The position numbers and the translations under genes are program-made. From NCBI GenBank assembly GCA_022494885.1, contig JAGVSM010001668.1, forward strand, positions 169,583 to 233,582: a stretch of 64,000 nt of DNA. The letters run 5' to 3'. The notes under the pieces were generated by a model. The model had not been told where the DNA came from and did no database searches. It saw only the letters and a list, made by a program, of their open reading frames with translations. The DNA comes from Micrasema longulum. Its lineage: Eukaryota > Arthropoda > Insecta > Trichoptera > Brachycentridae. Shown here piece after piece: positions 21,947-34,800 of this stretch (its first letter is position 1; each line of letters begins with the position of its first letter).

Positions 21947-22813
21947 TCAATCTTCCCAGTCACCATTACCCCACGCGTCATTGTCTGTTTTAGAGTCGTC
22001 ATTTTCGACGGGTGCAAACGATAATTTATTACTAATAGTTTTTACCGCGTCAATATCATTATTTAACACATCACTAAGGTTGATTTGCGATATTGTCGGC
22101 TGTGCGATTTCAAACACATTTTGTTTTTCGATCACGGGTTCCATATCGAGGAAGAAATCAAATTCGTCCTTTTTCGCTGAGCTTGATTTGGAATTGAATT
22201 TCTGATTTTTGATGTCGAGTTCGGTGATGTCCGCTAGCTTTTTAGTTTTGGCTTCCAATGCCGCTTTTTGGAGGTAAAAAGCATCGGATCTACTGCTTAT
22301 GTTCAAGTTTTCAATTGTGTCAAATTCTGAATTATTTTCGTTTATTTCTTTTTCTTCAGTTTCCCAATCGCTCCATTGTTCCTCGTTGGCGTCGACATTA
22401 CTTACTTTTTGTATAATTTCACTATCTAAATCTTCCCCACCATCTGGCGATGGTCGTTCGTGTAAAAATAATACATTTTCCATTTCTATATCAACATTTT
22501 CAAATGCTCGTTCACTGTGCACCATATCAATAATTGGAATATTTTTAGATGCGAGTTCTTTAACGTCAATATGTTTCTCCATCGGATCATTTGGGCTTTC
22601 TATCTGCACGTCGTAAGGATGTTTCTGTTTCGATTTGACGATTTCTTTTTTAATTTTATTTCTGTTGTGTTGAAGCGGACGGCCATCTGCGAATAATTTG
22701 GATCTTTTTCCGCCTATGACTGCGGAGGCTCCGAGAATTGGAACTAGGTCTGCCAAGCAGTACAGCGTCATGGAGACCAATAAGTCGCTGGTGTCTTTAA
22801 TACCGAGCAAAAG
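21947..22813 (-). CDS. SCYL3: SCYL3 exon 8 (residues 389-676, terminal)
   Basis: After TTTTTATTACAG (minus). Opens LLLGIKDTSDLLVSMTLYCL, the last HEAT repeat, then GGKRSKLFADGRPL. A long Asp/Glu/Asn/Ser-rich disordered tail follows, ending GNGDWED and TGA. Translation upstream of 22813 (MFQFEFILFLLQ) is intron sequence and is excluded. Confidence 0.93.
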   Translation of the reverse strand, partial: LLLGIKDTSDLLVSMTLYCLADLVPILGASAVIGGKRSKLFADGRPLQHNRNKIKKEIVKSKQKHPYDVQIESPNDPMEKHIDVKELASKNIPIIDMVHSERAFENVDIEMENVLFLHERPSPDGGEDLDSEIIQKVSNVDANEEQWSDWETEEKEINENNSEFDTIENLNISSRSDAFYLQKAALEAKTKKLADITELDIKNQKFNSKSSSAKKDEFDFFLDMEPVIEKQNVFEIAQPTISQINLSDVLNNDIDAVKTISNKLSFAPVENDDSKTDNDAWGNGDWED

Positions 22814-25800
22814 CTGTAATAAAAATAGAATAAATTCAAACTGGAACACAAACTGACAAGATGAAACTTATGTATATATTATTGTATAATTAACTACTAC
22901 TACTACCATTACGCCATTTCTCCGTAGGGGTAGGCAGAGAGAATAGACCGCCACGTATGTCTATCCTGGCATATATTCCTAGCTTCTTCCACATTCATAC
23001 ATCTTGTCATACCTGCCCTTCGGTTCTGTCTGCTTTTGACATGACCAGACTTAAGATTTAGGTTTATTTGATCATGCCACGTCTTCCTTGGTCGTCCTCG
23101 TCTCATGTTACCGTTCATTTTCGCCATATATACTCTTTTTACCATTCTTTCGTCATCCATTCGGTCTACATGACCAAACCATCTCAGAGACCCTTTCTTA
23201 ATATTATCAATTATACTTGACTCAGATTTACACTCTCGCCTGATTTCATCATTCGTAACCCTGTCATACATTGATTTCCCACACATTCGTCTAAGAGATC
23301 GCATTTCAAGCGCGTTCACCCGGCGTTCATCCTTCCTCTGCCAGCTCCATGTTTTACTTCCATACATAAGTGTTAGGACTAAAACTCTGTTGTGCACTGC
23401 CAGTTTAGCTTCGATTGACATATTGTTATTAGCAATTACTGTGCTAAGTGCGCCGTTCATTTTGTTGCCCGCATTCACTCTCCTTTCAACATCTTTTTCT
23501 ACTCTTCCATCTCTTGAAAACATAATACCAGATACACAAATTCATCTACTTGCTCGAGACATTCGTTGTTTACATTTATTATGCAGTCAGTAACCTCACT
23601 ATCCCTTTCAAATACCATCACTTTTGACTTCTTTTGTTCACCGCCCATTCGCTCTCCAGGCATACATCATACATTCTAGAGACTATCTGTTGCAAATTAG
23701 GTTAATTATCTAGGTTTAGCTAAATAATTTAATATATTTTCTTGTGGTTACCTTATTTAAATTTAAAGCTCAGGGCACACCTTTGTACAAAGAAGATTCA
23801 GTAGTAATAAGAGAGTAAAATAAATATGCATAATGGATCAACAATTGAGTTGTTTCAACCATAGCTTAAATTAAAGGGTTTTAAAGTATTTTATTACACG
23901 GATACAATTTCGACATACCTCTGGTAAAACATGCGATGTTAAATCTTCTTTACTAAATGCAGATGAAAATCCAGTAAAATGCTTCAACAGCAAGAGTCGA
24001 ACCTAAAAAACACATTCAAATTTAAATTTTGATAAAATTTCATTTTGTCTACCCCAGTAAATTGACTGTTTTTATTTATTGACGGTTCAATGAACCTTTA
24101 ACAAAATTTTACTAACCACAATGAAAAATTACAACAAAAAAAAAACAAAAATGTAAACATTAGCAAAAAGTATTAATAAAAATTATGTGCAAGATTTGTA
24201 ACAAATATTTAACTACACAATAAAAAGGTAAATTAAACAAAATATACAAAAACAACTTTGAATATGTAATCAAATGTAATGTAATCCACCTGGTTCAAGA
24301 AGACTTATATATTATAGATATTTTCGGGCGTTACCTATTATGTGGGTGAAATAATTCAATCAAATGAATCTCACCCGCAACAATAAAAGTTTCAGCTCTT
24401 TAACTTTAACAGATGGAAGAGTCGAAGGAATATAAATGTTCAAATATAAGCATAATGGTGCATGTTACACAGTGTGTAAAGTGGCTACTTAAACCAGCCA
24501 ATGACAGGTCATAAGCCCTGTGGATGCCTTGACTTACATATTCCCTTCTGTGAAATGTTCTTCATGTTGTTGAATCGGGTTGTGGTCCCGTGGCTAGTGT
24601 CTCGGACTCACGGCTCAAAAGTCCGTGGTTCGAATCCCACTCTACCCCAACTTGATTCCCATTTTCTAATAGTGAGTTATTTACAACTCGTTGAAAATGG
24701 CCCTCAAAATTAAATATTTGGGTAAATTATAAGATAGCAAATACTTCTTATTAATAAAAAAAATGTAATGAAGTAAAATAAATAATTTCTCAAAAGGATA
24801 TCAGAATGTAGTAATACCTAATTAGTAATTGAGGGTACTACTTGCAAACCCGTCAAAATCCAGAATCTAAAAAAAGTGAGATATTAATTGAAACTTATTC
24901 AGAATACATTTTTTTACAATAATTACAACATTGTCAGTTAAAAATACGGCTTTGTTTGTAAGAACTTGACTTTTAAATAATCGGGGTTGTTGCAAACATG
25001 GCAACCTCTACTTGAGTATTGTAAAGTTGGAATGTATAAAATTAAATTTATTATATCACCACTGTTTCTTGACATTAGCATGCTTATGTCATCACTGGTT
25101 ACGTATAAAATATTAACTGATTATCATAAAAAAATGAAATTTGAAAAAAAAGTTAAAGTTAAGTATTGTATCAGTTTTTTGTGATTTGATCAAATAAAGA
25201 AAGATGGATGGCAAAAGCCTGGTTTGAAAATAGTACCCTCAATTAGTAATAAATACTTGAAAGGGAATAAAAAAAATGAGATGTTTTGAGAAACAACAGA
25301 GTGGCTTACTTTATCTTCATAGTAAATTGTTTTTTATTTATAAATTCCCCTAAGACTTTTATATCATGGTTTATGCAAATACTGTATATTATACAAATAG
25401 AAAGACTACAAAAAAATATTACAAGAGAGATTAAATTTCCCATATTGTCATAGAATGTGCTGGAATGGCGGTGGCACCTTTTCCAAGTTTTAAAAGTTCA
25501 ATGTTTAGGCCAAAGAAAGGAGTCAAAATGAGTAATTTGTTATATCGAGAGAATTGTACAAAACCGTGGAATGGTCTATGAACCTTTGTTTTAAATGGAG
25601 TAATACTAATTTATGTTAAGAACCGAATACTTAATTTGATTTCTAAAATAAAGGATTATATACTTGCCTGTACATCTCGTACTCGAAACATTTTTAACAG
25701 CTGAGGAGTTATATGCTCTTTAAAAACATTCAAAGAGAACAATCCAGAGACTTCTGAAGAGTCGGCATCTGAAAGAAAGTTAATAAGTACGACTTTATGG

Positions 25801-28800
25801 ATTATAATTCAGTACTAAAATGCTTTCAAAACGGGGTACATTGGACTTGTTTTTTACAACGTATAATATTGATGTTTTTGGTAGATATTTTTTTTATAAA
25901 ACTAAATTTAAATTTAAATAGGTGCGAAGATTTTCACGGTCACTGTTATCAATATGTTTTTTTTTTGGGTGATACCGTGTGCGTTGGATTTGTTCCGACG
26001 TTTCGGCTAACATTGCAGGAGCCATCTTCAGGGTAAACTGAGTGTTTTGTTTTAAAAAGTGTGTGTTTAACAACAAGTAATTTGGACCGTGTCGCAGTCG
26101 GCAGTAGGCACATTTCTATTCGTTTTTGTAGTATGCTGTGCTGGGAACCATGTTGAGTTTAATTTAAGCCCGTCATCTTTGTTTTTGTTATTTGGGTGTC
26201 TGTTTATTATTTGATTGTAACAAATACCATAACAATATAATTTAGATCCTTTCCAAGTAAGATAAGTTGTTTTTTGTTTTGTACACCATTTTGTGAAAAG
26301 GCCCTAAATTATATTGTTATGGTATTTGTTACAATCAATATAGTGTAAAGTTTCCGCAAACCAAGTTTCGTAAAATTTCCATTGTAAATAAACATAAAAA
26401 TTGCATTTTTCAATAAAAAAAATATAAAATCTACGAATAATTAGTTTCATATTATTGTTTAGAATCACCTTAAATGTAAACTTGTGAAAAAATTATTTAA
26501 GTTGAAAATGTTGTAAACAATCATAAATTTACTAGTGTTTAAGATGCCTACTTAAGGGAAAGTGCTCGTTGGTACAAGTAATAAGTAATTTAGTGTATAA
26601 TATTAAAATAAAAATTTGCCCTAATTATATTAAAAATAATTGATAACACAAATAAAAGCTACCAGAGTTCAAAAGGCTATGAAAATCTTTAAAAAAATCA
26701 TGGTTCTTACCTGATTTTGGCACTAAAATATGTGGTAAAAGTTTTTCTCTCGCCGTAGAGTCCAGTAAAACTAATCTGGAAAGCAACGGTCCACTCAATT
26801 GTTTGGCCACAACTCCTTCATTGAAGGACCGCAGTTTCTCCAGCAGTCCCGAGAAGAATTCTGATTTCTCTGTCTCCGACTTAACAGGCAGAACCATCAG
26901 GAATTCGTGGACGGAAATGAACTCGTGGTGGAAGAAACTGTGCTTCAGGAGTGCGGAGAAAGTCACTCGGTGGCTGGCTTTGGGGTTCTGGAGACCTTGC
27001 TGACAGAATTCTTTGAATTCATCCCAGTGGGGAATATCTTCTAAAATAAAATAAATTTAATGATAATTTGAGAATGCATTTTTAGAAGCAAATTTATTCA
27101 ATAACGGTTCAAAAAACCTTTTATAAAATTGTATTACAAAAACTATAATTACAACATTGAACAAATTACAATGTAAGATGATACGAAAACGACACACACA
27201 ATACGCAGGGTGTGAAGACAAGAGCGAAATTGTATCAAGATGACATTCTAGAGAAGGTTGTTAAGCCTCTTAATAGCAAAATGTTTAATTCGAGACATTG
27301 TATCTTCCAGCAAGATTCTGCTCTAGCTCCAAAATCTACCCAGCAATGGCTGGAAAATCACGTACCGGAGTTTATTAGATCTGAAGATTGGCTTTCCTGA
27401 AGCCCAGATTTAAATCCGCTGGACTACAAATTGTGATCAGTGTTAGAGACCATGGTCTGTAGCAGACGACATCCAAATTTGGAGAGCTTGAAACGGTGTT
27501 TGAAAAATGCAGTGGCCATTTTTCCCATGGATGTCGTGCGTGCCATTGTCATTGACGATTGGCATATGCATGTGTGCATTTAGTGGAATATGCATGTTGG
27601 ACTAGTAATAAAAAACTTTTGTAAAATTAATTGCTTTTTTATAATAAAAACTGACTAGGTAGGTAGATTACATTGGCAATCATTTAGTTTAATTTTAGGC
27701 AAACCGGTTAGCATATCAATTTTAATTAAGTGATTTTACACAATAAATATGTAGAAATAATTTAATATGGAAAACCACAAAGCTTGTGCCGCAAATATTT
27801 ATTCAAAATATTTATATCATATCATGAATTTATTATTATGCCCTGACCAAAGAACATATTCATTTAAATTGAGTGATTTCTCACTAAATAAATCATTAGT
27901 TAAATGATTATAATATATGTTTCATATCATTAATTGTAGTGCTTTCGCACTTATAGATTACGCAGACAGGGTATAGTCTAAGCTTATAACCGAGTTACAC
28001 AGTTTAAACCCTAGGGAGGGTCCGATGTCTTGCAGGGTACCCGCTGGCACAGCGCGGGTTTAAACTGTGCAACTCGGTTATAAGCTTAGACTATACCCTG
28101 TCTGCATAATCTATAAGTGCGAAAGCACTACAATTAATGATATGAATATGCATTCATTGATAACAATGAATGCAAAAAATGTAAATGTAACTGAATTTTA
28201 AAAAAATATTGACGTACAATATTTTTTTCTACTACGCATTTAAATACTGGATTTACCCTTGAGAGATTTATCAAGTTAGATAAATATCTTAACAAAAGTC
28301 CACTACGCTGAAAAGGAATAATTTATAACTAAGAAATCAGTGAACGTCTATTGTGATTAATCTCTTTATCTCGATTTTTATAAATATAATTATGAAATGT
28401 TTAGTATTAAAATAATCATTTTATTCTCGGATAAAAAAGTGTTATTGACATTCGCACATCGGTTTAATAAATAAATAACAAGACATTGAGCGCAATTTTT
28501 TTGTTGAAGAGACATATGGTTCCGTAACATTATTTTCTACAGAGGGTGGAATACTAATTCTGTTGGCTTTTGTATAAGTTATTCATTGCACAACGCTGCT
28601 TCGGTACATCTAAAAGAACAATGCTAGCTTAAAGATGTCTTAAGCTTAGATCAGTTCCATGTAAAGCAATAGTCATTATGCCTATACGCAACTAGCGTAG
28701 CTCACTAAATTCGGTGAATGCCTATTTGTGGATGCAGGCTCTACGGCGTGAAATGCTCTCTCAGCAGAAATGCGACGAAGAAACTGTGAGAGTCAAGCGA

Positions 28801-31800
28801 TGTTTTGGAAAAAACCTATGTCAAAATCAACACATAGAATTAAGAATAGTCCAGAAGGAGTAGAATCATATTTGAATACATCGGACTGTGTCCAAAAAAA
28901 CCCCCACTTTCGCCGCGCACATGCGTGAAGTCACCGCGTAATGTTGCCAGATCGCGAAAAATATAATCATAACAATTGTAAGAATTTTTTTATTTTTTTT
29001 TTAAAAAGCAATTTGTCGATTTCTCTAAAATTTTATTGTACACCCGGAAACATTGATTGACACAACAGAGTAGATAAGTAAAGGGACATTTAATAAGAGT
29101 AATTTAACTAATGAACTTTGAAATAAAAAAATAAAACAAATTTCATTTTACATAAAGCGGATATTTTTATGTCATGTCAAATAATATTTTATGTTTTTAA
29201 GACAATGTCCACCACGGCGTTATTTAATCCAAAATCCATTAGATGAGCAAAATAGCGTAAAAAATTTTACTACCCTGGCAACACTAAAAAAATGTCCATT
29301 TTGTTTTCTTTGACAATCTGACAGATGGAAAAATAATTCCATTTTTAAGTAATGCATTTGCTACTTACACGTGCATTTGCTACTTACACATGAAATGTGG
29401 TCCCATCCTATTTCTTTAAGATCCCAGCAGTATTTCTACACTTGATGGCATAGTTTAATTCAAATCGGGAGTTGCGTACTAAGCGACGTCTACAAAGAAA
29501 CTAATGGGTCAAAACATAAAACTACTTGTTTTAAAGTAGTTTAGTTGCCTTCTGTTTAATGTGCGTATGCGATTTCTGGACTATTCTTAATTCTATGAAT
29601 TAGCGTTAATTTTTACTTAAATTTTAATAGTTCTAATACTATTTTTTTTGTCTAGTTTAAAGATCGTATTCATCTTACTTCATGACAAAAAGACTTGACT
29701 TATTAACTCCATGTGTCAATGTAATATTTAGAGTAATCACTGTTAAAATAAAGTAGGATAGATTTCATTAGTTAAGTATACCTTGACAAAGAATCTTGTA
29801 TAGCTTTGAAACCGCTCGGTAGAAAAGATAAAAAAATGAGTGGTTAAAAACAAAGCTGTTTTAGTTTTAATACTGTTTACACACATTTACACTTTTGCTA
29901 AGCGCTCATGAGGCAAACAAAAATGGCAAGCGGTGTTTCGATTTTTAAAAAAAATATATAATACGAGGTAATATTTGTAAGGTAACGTTTTTTATCGTTT
30001 GGGAGTGGCATACTTTTGATTGACAACAAAAAGAAAAAATATATATAAAATAAAAAAGAAATTATTGATACTTTAAAAAGTAAGTTGACAAAACAGATAT
30101 TACAGGCGCATTTTAATATCTACAATAAATAAAATATTTTAACAATATTGTAAATTACAAAAAAATGTGTTTTAAGATGTCTGGCTGGGATTGATTTTTT
30201 TCTTTTCATCAAATACCTTTATTCCTCCCTTTGAACACTTCATTCGCAAGAGTCCCAAATGCAAACTGGTCAACTGTGGTTAGATCGTCTGAGGAATCCT
30301 CATTTGGGTCTATTCCTTTGTCATATCTGGAATATGAAAAATAACTAACATAAATACATATACCTGTATCAAGTATTTTCCTTTTTTTTATATTTGGGCG
30401 ACCGAGTATTCACCAAAATCTGTATTTACATGGGGAATACGTTTCACACGTGTAAAAAAAGCATTCTAGAAAATAGCAATGGTGGATAGGTTTTCTTGCA
30501 TAAAAATCATTTCAAGATATAAAAAAAAAAAGTGACCAATTTATTTGAATTTTATTTTAAAAATTTAATGATACAACAAATTGATGTAAAAAATCATTAC
30601 AAAAATTATTTTCTATCGCCCTTGCCTTGCACATACCTCTCTGGGCCTAGTAAGGAAAGGAGCGATTTAAGAAATTGCAAAAACGAATGCTATAATTGTA
30701 TTAAGCACTACTGTACATTCACGGAGACTGGACCGCTGGGCACGTGCAAACCACGAGCCCACTGCGTGACATCGCATGACTGGCCCATTTCACACCACGC
30801 CAAAAATCTCCACGGCATGATAAAATACAATACGAACGATGGATTGATATTTATTGTTTTACAATTATTTACTTATTTAATGCCTGGCAAACACAATAAC
30901 CTGTACACCATGAGACCGACTAATCTCCAGTCGATTTTCTTTTGCAGGAATTTTTACCTGAGAGGACTCACTAAATTTAAATAATGATTTTAATAAAATT
31001 ATCATTAAAATCTCTTTTAAGTTTTACTATATTATTTGGATCGAATTATGGTCTCGTGGCTAGTTTTGCGGACTTACGGATCAGAGGTCCTAAGTTTGAA
31101 CCCCACTCTACCCCAACATGATTTCCATTTTTTAATAGTGAGTTATTTACAACTCGTTGAAAATGGTCACTAAAATTTTAATATTTAGGTAAATTATAAA
31201 ATCGCTAATATTTCACTTTAAAAAAAATAAAAATACTAACCGAGGCGTTTTTATAAAAGGCATTAACTAGAGTTTTTTTTTTAAAAACAATTTTTTTGAA
31301 TACTATCAAATTTAAATAGGTACTAACGAATCTAATAAATGTCAATCCAGTATAATTTTACCGTGCAGTTTAGATAAGGATGATATGTGTGAAATAGACT
31401 ATTCTCCGCCGGGTATCACGCGCCTGGTTTGTTTATTTGAAAGTTCTTGTAGCAATGAACAGACTTTAGACAACATATTATTTTTGTTTATTCAATTAAT
31501 TTTTTATTTTTAAAAATAAAATGAAATATTTGCGTTTTTATGATGTACCCAAATATTTCAATATTGGGGCCATTTTTAACGAGTTGTGAAAAACACACTA
31601 TTAGAAAATGAGAATCAAGTTGGGATAAAGGGTGGTTCGAACCTCGGACCTCTGATCCATGAGTCTCCAACACTAGTCATGGGACTACAACCCGATTTAA
31701 ATTTGAATTATTAACATATTTTTTATTTGTTTTTGGTCAGACTGTAATAAATTGCTAGCGGCAATAAGTTCGCCATTTAACCAACACAAGTTAGGTAAAC

Positions 31801-34800
31801 AACAGCTACAGTGTAGGTGCTTGAAAAAAAACACAAACCTTAATTTTTTAGTCTGTTTAAGGAAGCTAGCAGACATTTCTGAAAATGACTTCACAAACTC
31901 CAAACCACCGAGTTTCCAGGATCCATCTGACAGCACATAGATGGAGCTGATGCCAACATTGTTATGAGACAAAGAAGCCTATAAAAAAAGCCTATGGTAA
32001 TAAAAATAGTATTTATATAAAAATGGATTCTAATATATAGTTGGATAATTTATAAAGCGCCATTTTTGTGAAAATCACCTCAAGGGCGCTGTACAATTAA
32101 TAAATATCCCAGTACGTCTTGCAGCTAAAGAGCGCATGGACGGTTGCGATTCTAGTTCCTCGTTTTCAATTAAGATCAATCAAAAATTATAACAAATAGG
32201 AGCTAGATTACAGGACGTCTTGCAGCTACAGAGCGCATAGACATTTAGAAATTTAGCCCCCATTTACACATTTTAAAAATTGACAATTAAATTTAGTGTA
32301 TTAAAAAATAATAATAATATGAATAATAAAAAGGAGTAAAATTACAACACGCCTTGCAGCTACTAAGCGCATAGACGATTGGAATTTTAGACCCCGTTTA
32401 CAAAATTAAGGTATTTTAAAGTTGATATATTAAAGCTAGATAACCAATCATCGTGCAGCTACAAAGCGCATGGACGAGAGGAATTCCAGCAAAGTTAAAA
32501 CAATATCAATAAATTTATAAAAAAATAGAGTATAGTAGTAAATTGGTCAAGTGTTCATGCCAAGAAGTAAGCAATAAAAAACAAAATAAATCAAACACTG
32601 TTTCAACTCCATGGTTAACAAAGGGAGATAGATGTCCGAAGAGAAGCTTTTGTAGACAGTAGGTAGATATCGTCGCCATGTGGCCCGCTGGCTGGTAAAT
32701 AGTTTCTGGAAACGCACGTGTGTAGTACTATTATGCCTTTTGTTGCAATGACTTGGTGTCCATTTTGGTCCGTATTATTTCGTTTTATGAGACGCAATAT
32801 CACGTTTTTTTAAAACAATTTTAAAGAAATAAGGGTCTTTGAAATACTGTCGATATTTCCCCACTGGATTCTGTTATCTTAAAAATGTAATGGAGGCTTT
32901 TTATTCCCAGTTTTACAGAACAGTAATCACACAGCATTTGAGTGAAAAGATGGATCAAAATTAGGATGTGCTCTAAAATTTAGCATTCGCACACAACGTC
33001 ATAACCAATTTTTACTCAATATTTTGTGATCAGATTTCTACTCTGTATAATAAATACGCCACTAACCCCAGTTTTTATGATGTACAGCTGTTGATTTCTC
33101 AAATAAAAGAACAAAACATTATAAATATCAATATTTCGGCATTTACTTTTAGAAATAACACAACAAACACAAAATATATAAAACACTTTGTATTTTACGC
33201 CAAACCACATTTAACATCAATTTTATATGTTCGCTCTGCCAGGAATCAAACCTGAGACGTCAAGAATGGTAGACGAACTATTACACAAGTTGGACTTATC
33301 TCCACTCGATTTTTTATTCACTAAAAAACACTTATTCAGGGAAACGAATTTTCCTTCTGATGAGTAAATCCGAATACCCGAAACTTGCATTCTCAATAAT
33401 TTTCAACTTGTGTGTGGCGTAAAAATAGCGCTTTTATTCAATATTTCAAATTACATTTGTATGAAGAAAGTCAAGAGCCTGTGCAATCTGGTTAAGGCCA
33501 ATGCACACTTGGAGTGGATCTTGCGAGGGCAACACTTTGGCTAGTGGCTGGACGGGTTCCGTAGCCAAGTACTGAACTCCCCGCTGTTGCCAGTGCCAAA
33601 CATAACGCAGTATCGAAGGATGGCGATATTTCATCAGGCTCTGAAATGTAGAAAAATAAACATAAAAGTATTTATTTGATCAATTGGATACTCACTAACG
33701 TTCTACTCCCTACCAATATCCTAACTATTCTGTCCCCTCCCAATAAACCTGTATACAAAATTTTGTGTCAATACTCGTGATTGATGTAATTAAATTGTAG
33801 ATAGTGTTATATTAGATACTAATGTACACCAGACCATTGTTTTATGCAGTAAAAACATTCCACGCAATAATTGTGAAAAAAAAAGTAAATTAAAATTGAT
33901 TAACCCTAAAACTGCTTGCATATGTGGAGAGACTGGAAACTCTCGGTCTCACAATGCTGCAGGAGCGGCGAGAAAGGGGTGACCTGATACAGACAAGCAA
34001 GATACTCAACAGTCACTTTAGCTGCCCAAATTTGAATCCCATGTTCAAGCTTAAACAAGATGCTCGTCTTCGAGGCCACAGTCTCAGGCTGGAGAAAACG
34101 AGATTCAATTTAAATCCACGGAAGCATTTCCTGAGCAATAGGGTTGTTGATGGTTGGAATAAGCTGCCACAAGAGCTGATCTGAGTCTCAATGGGTTCAA
34201 AAATGGACTAGATTGTTTTTGGAAAAGTTAAAGTGCACCAACAACTAACTTTCGTTTAAATAGATTTAAGAATGCTCGCTTAAAATTTAAAATAATAATA
34301 ATATAAATTTAAAGGAATAATGGTGGATAGGTCCATTTTAAAATCAATTTAAAATATAAACATTCTAAATCAGCGGCGCAATCACAAATAATTACCGACG
34401 TGCTTAAAAACGTGCTAAGCATTTGAGCGATCACAATGAACAATAATGAACATTCAACAATGTTTGAGTATGTCCAAATGCTTGCAGACTGACTGGATTT
34501 CCTCCCCAGGGAGTTATTCTTATTTAAATTTATTGCAACAAAAAGCACACAGTGTGTATAGTGGCAACTTAAACCAGCCAATGACAGGTGAATGCCTAGA
34601 CTTCCATATTCCCTTCTCAATAATGTTTTCCCTCTCTGTTGAAATAAATTTAATAATGAACATGCTTAAGTTATTGCGGTTTATTGCAACGATCGTGTCG
34701 GTTTGTTTTTTGTTTTCCTCGTAAATAAATACATTTCACTGCCAAAAAAATCGGTATTTATTATTAAAAATAATACAATATATTGCATTTGCAAAATAGT

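Noticed and set aside
22814..22849. An alternative start of the SCYL3 C-terminal frame at 22849
   Set aside because: The codons upstream of 22813 translate the polypyrimidine tract and acceptor of intron 7.
24578..24650. A functional tRNA gene at the second SINE family
   Set aside because: The loop between the CGGAC and GTCCG stem halves is about 13 nt, and the sequence continues into a repeated non-tRNA tail.
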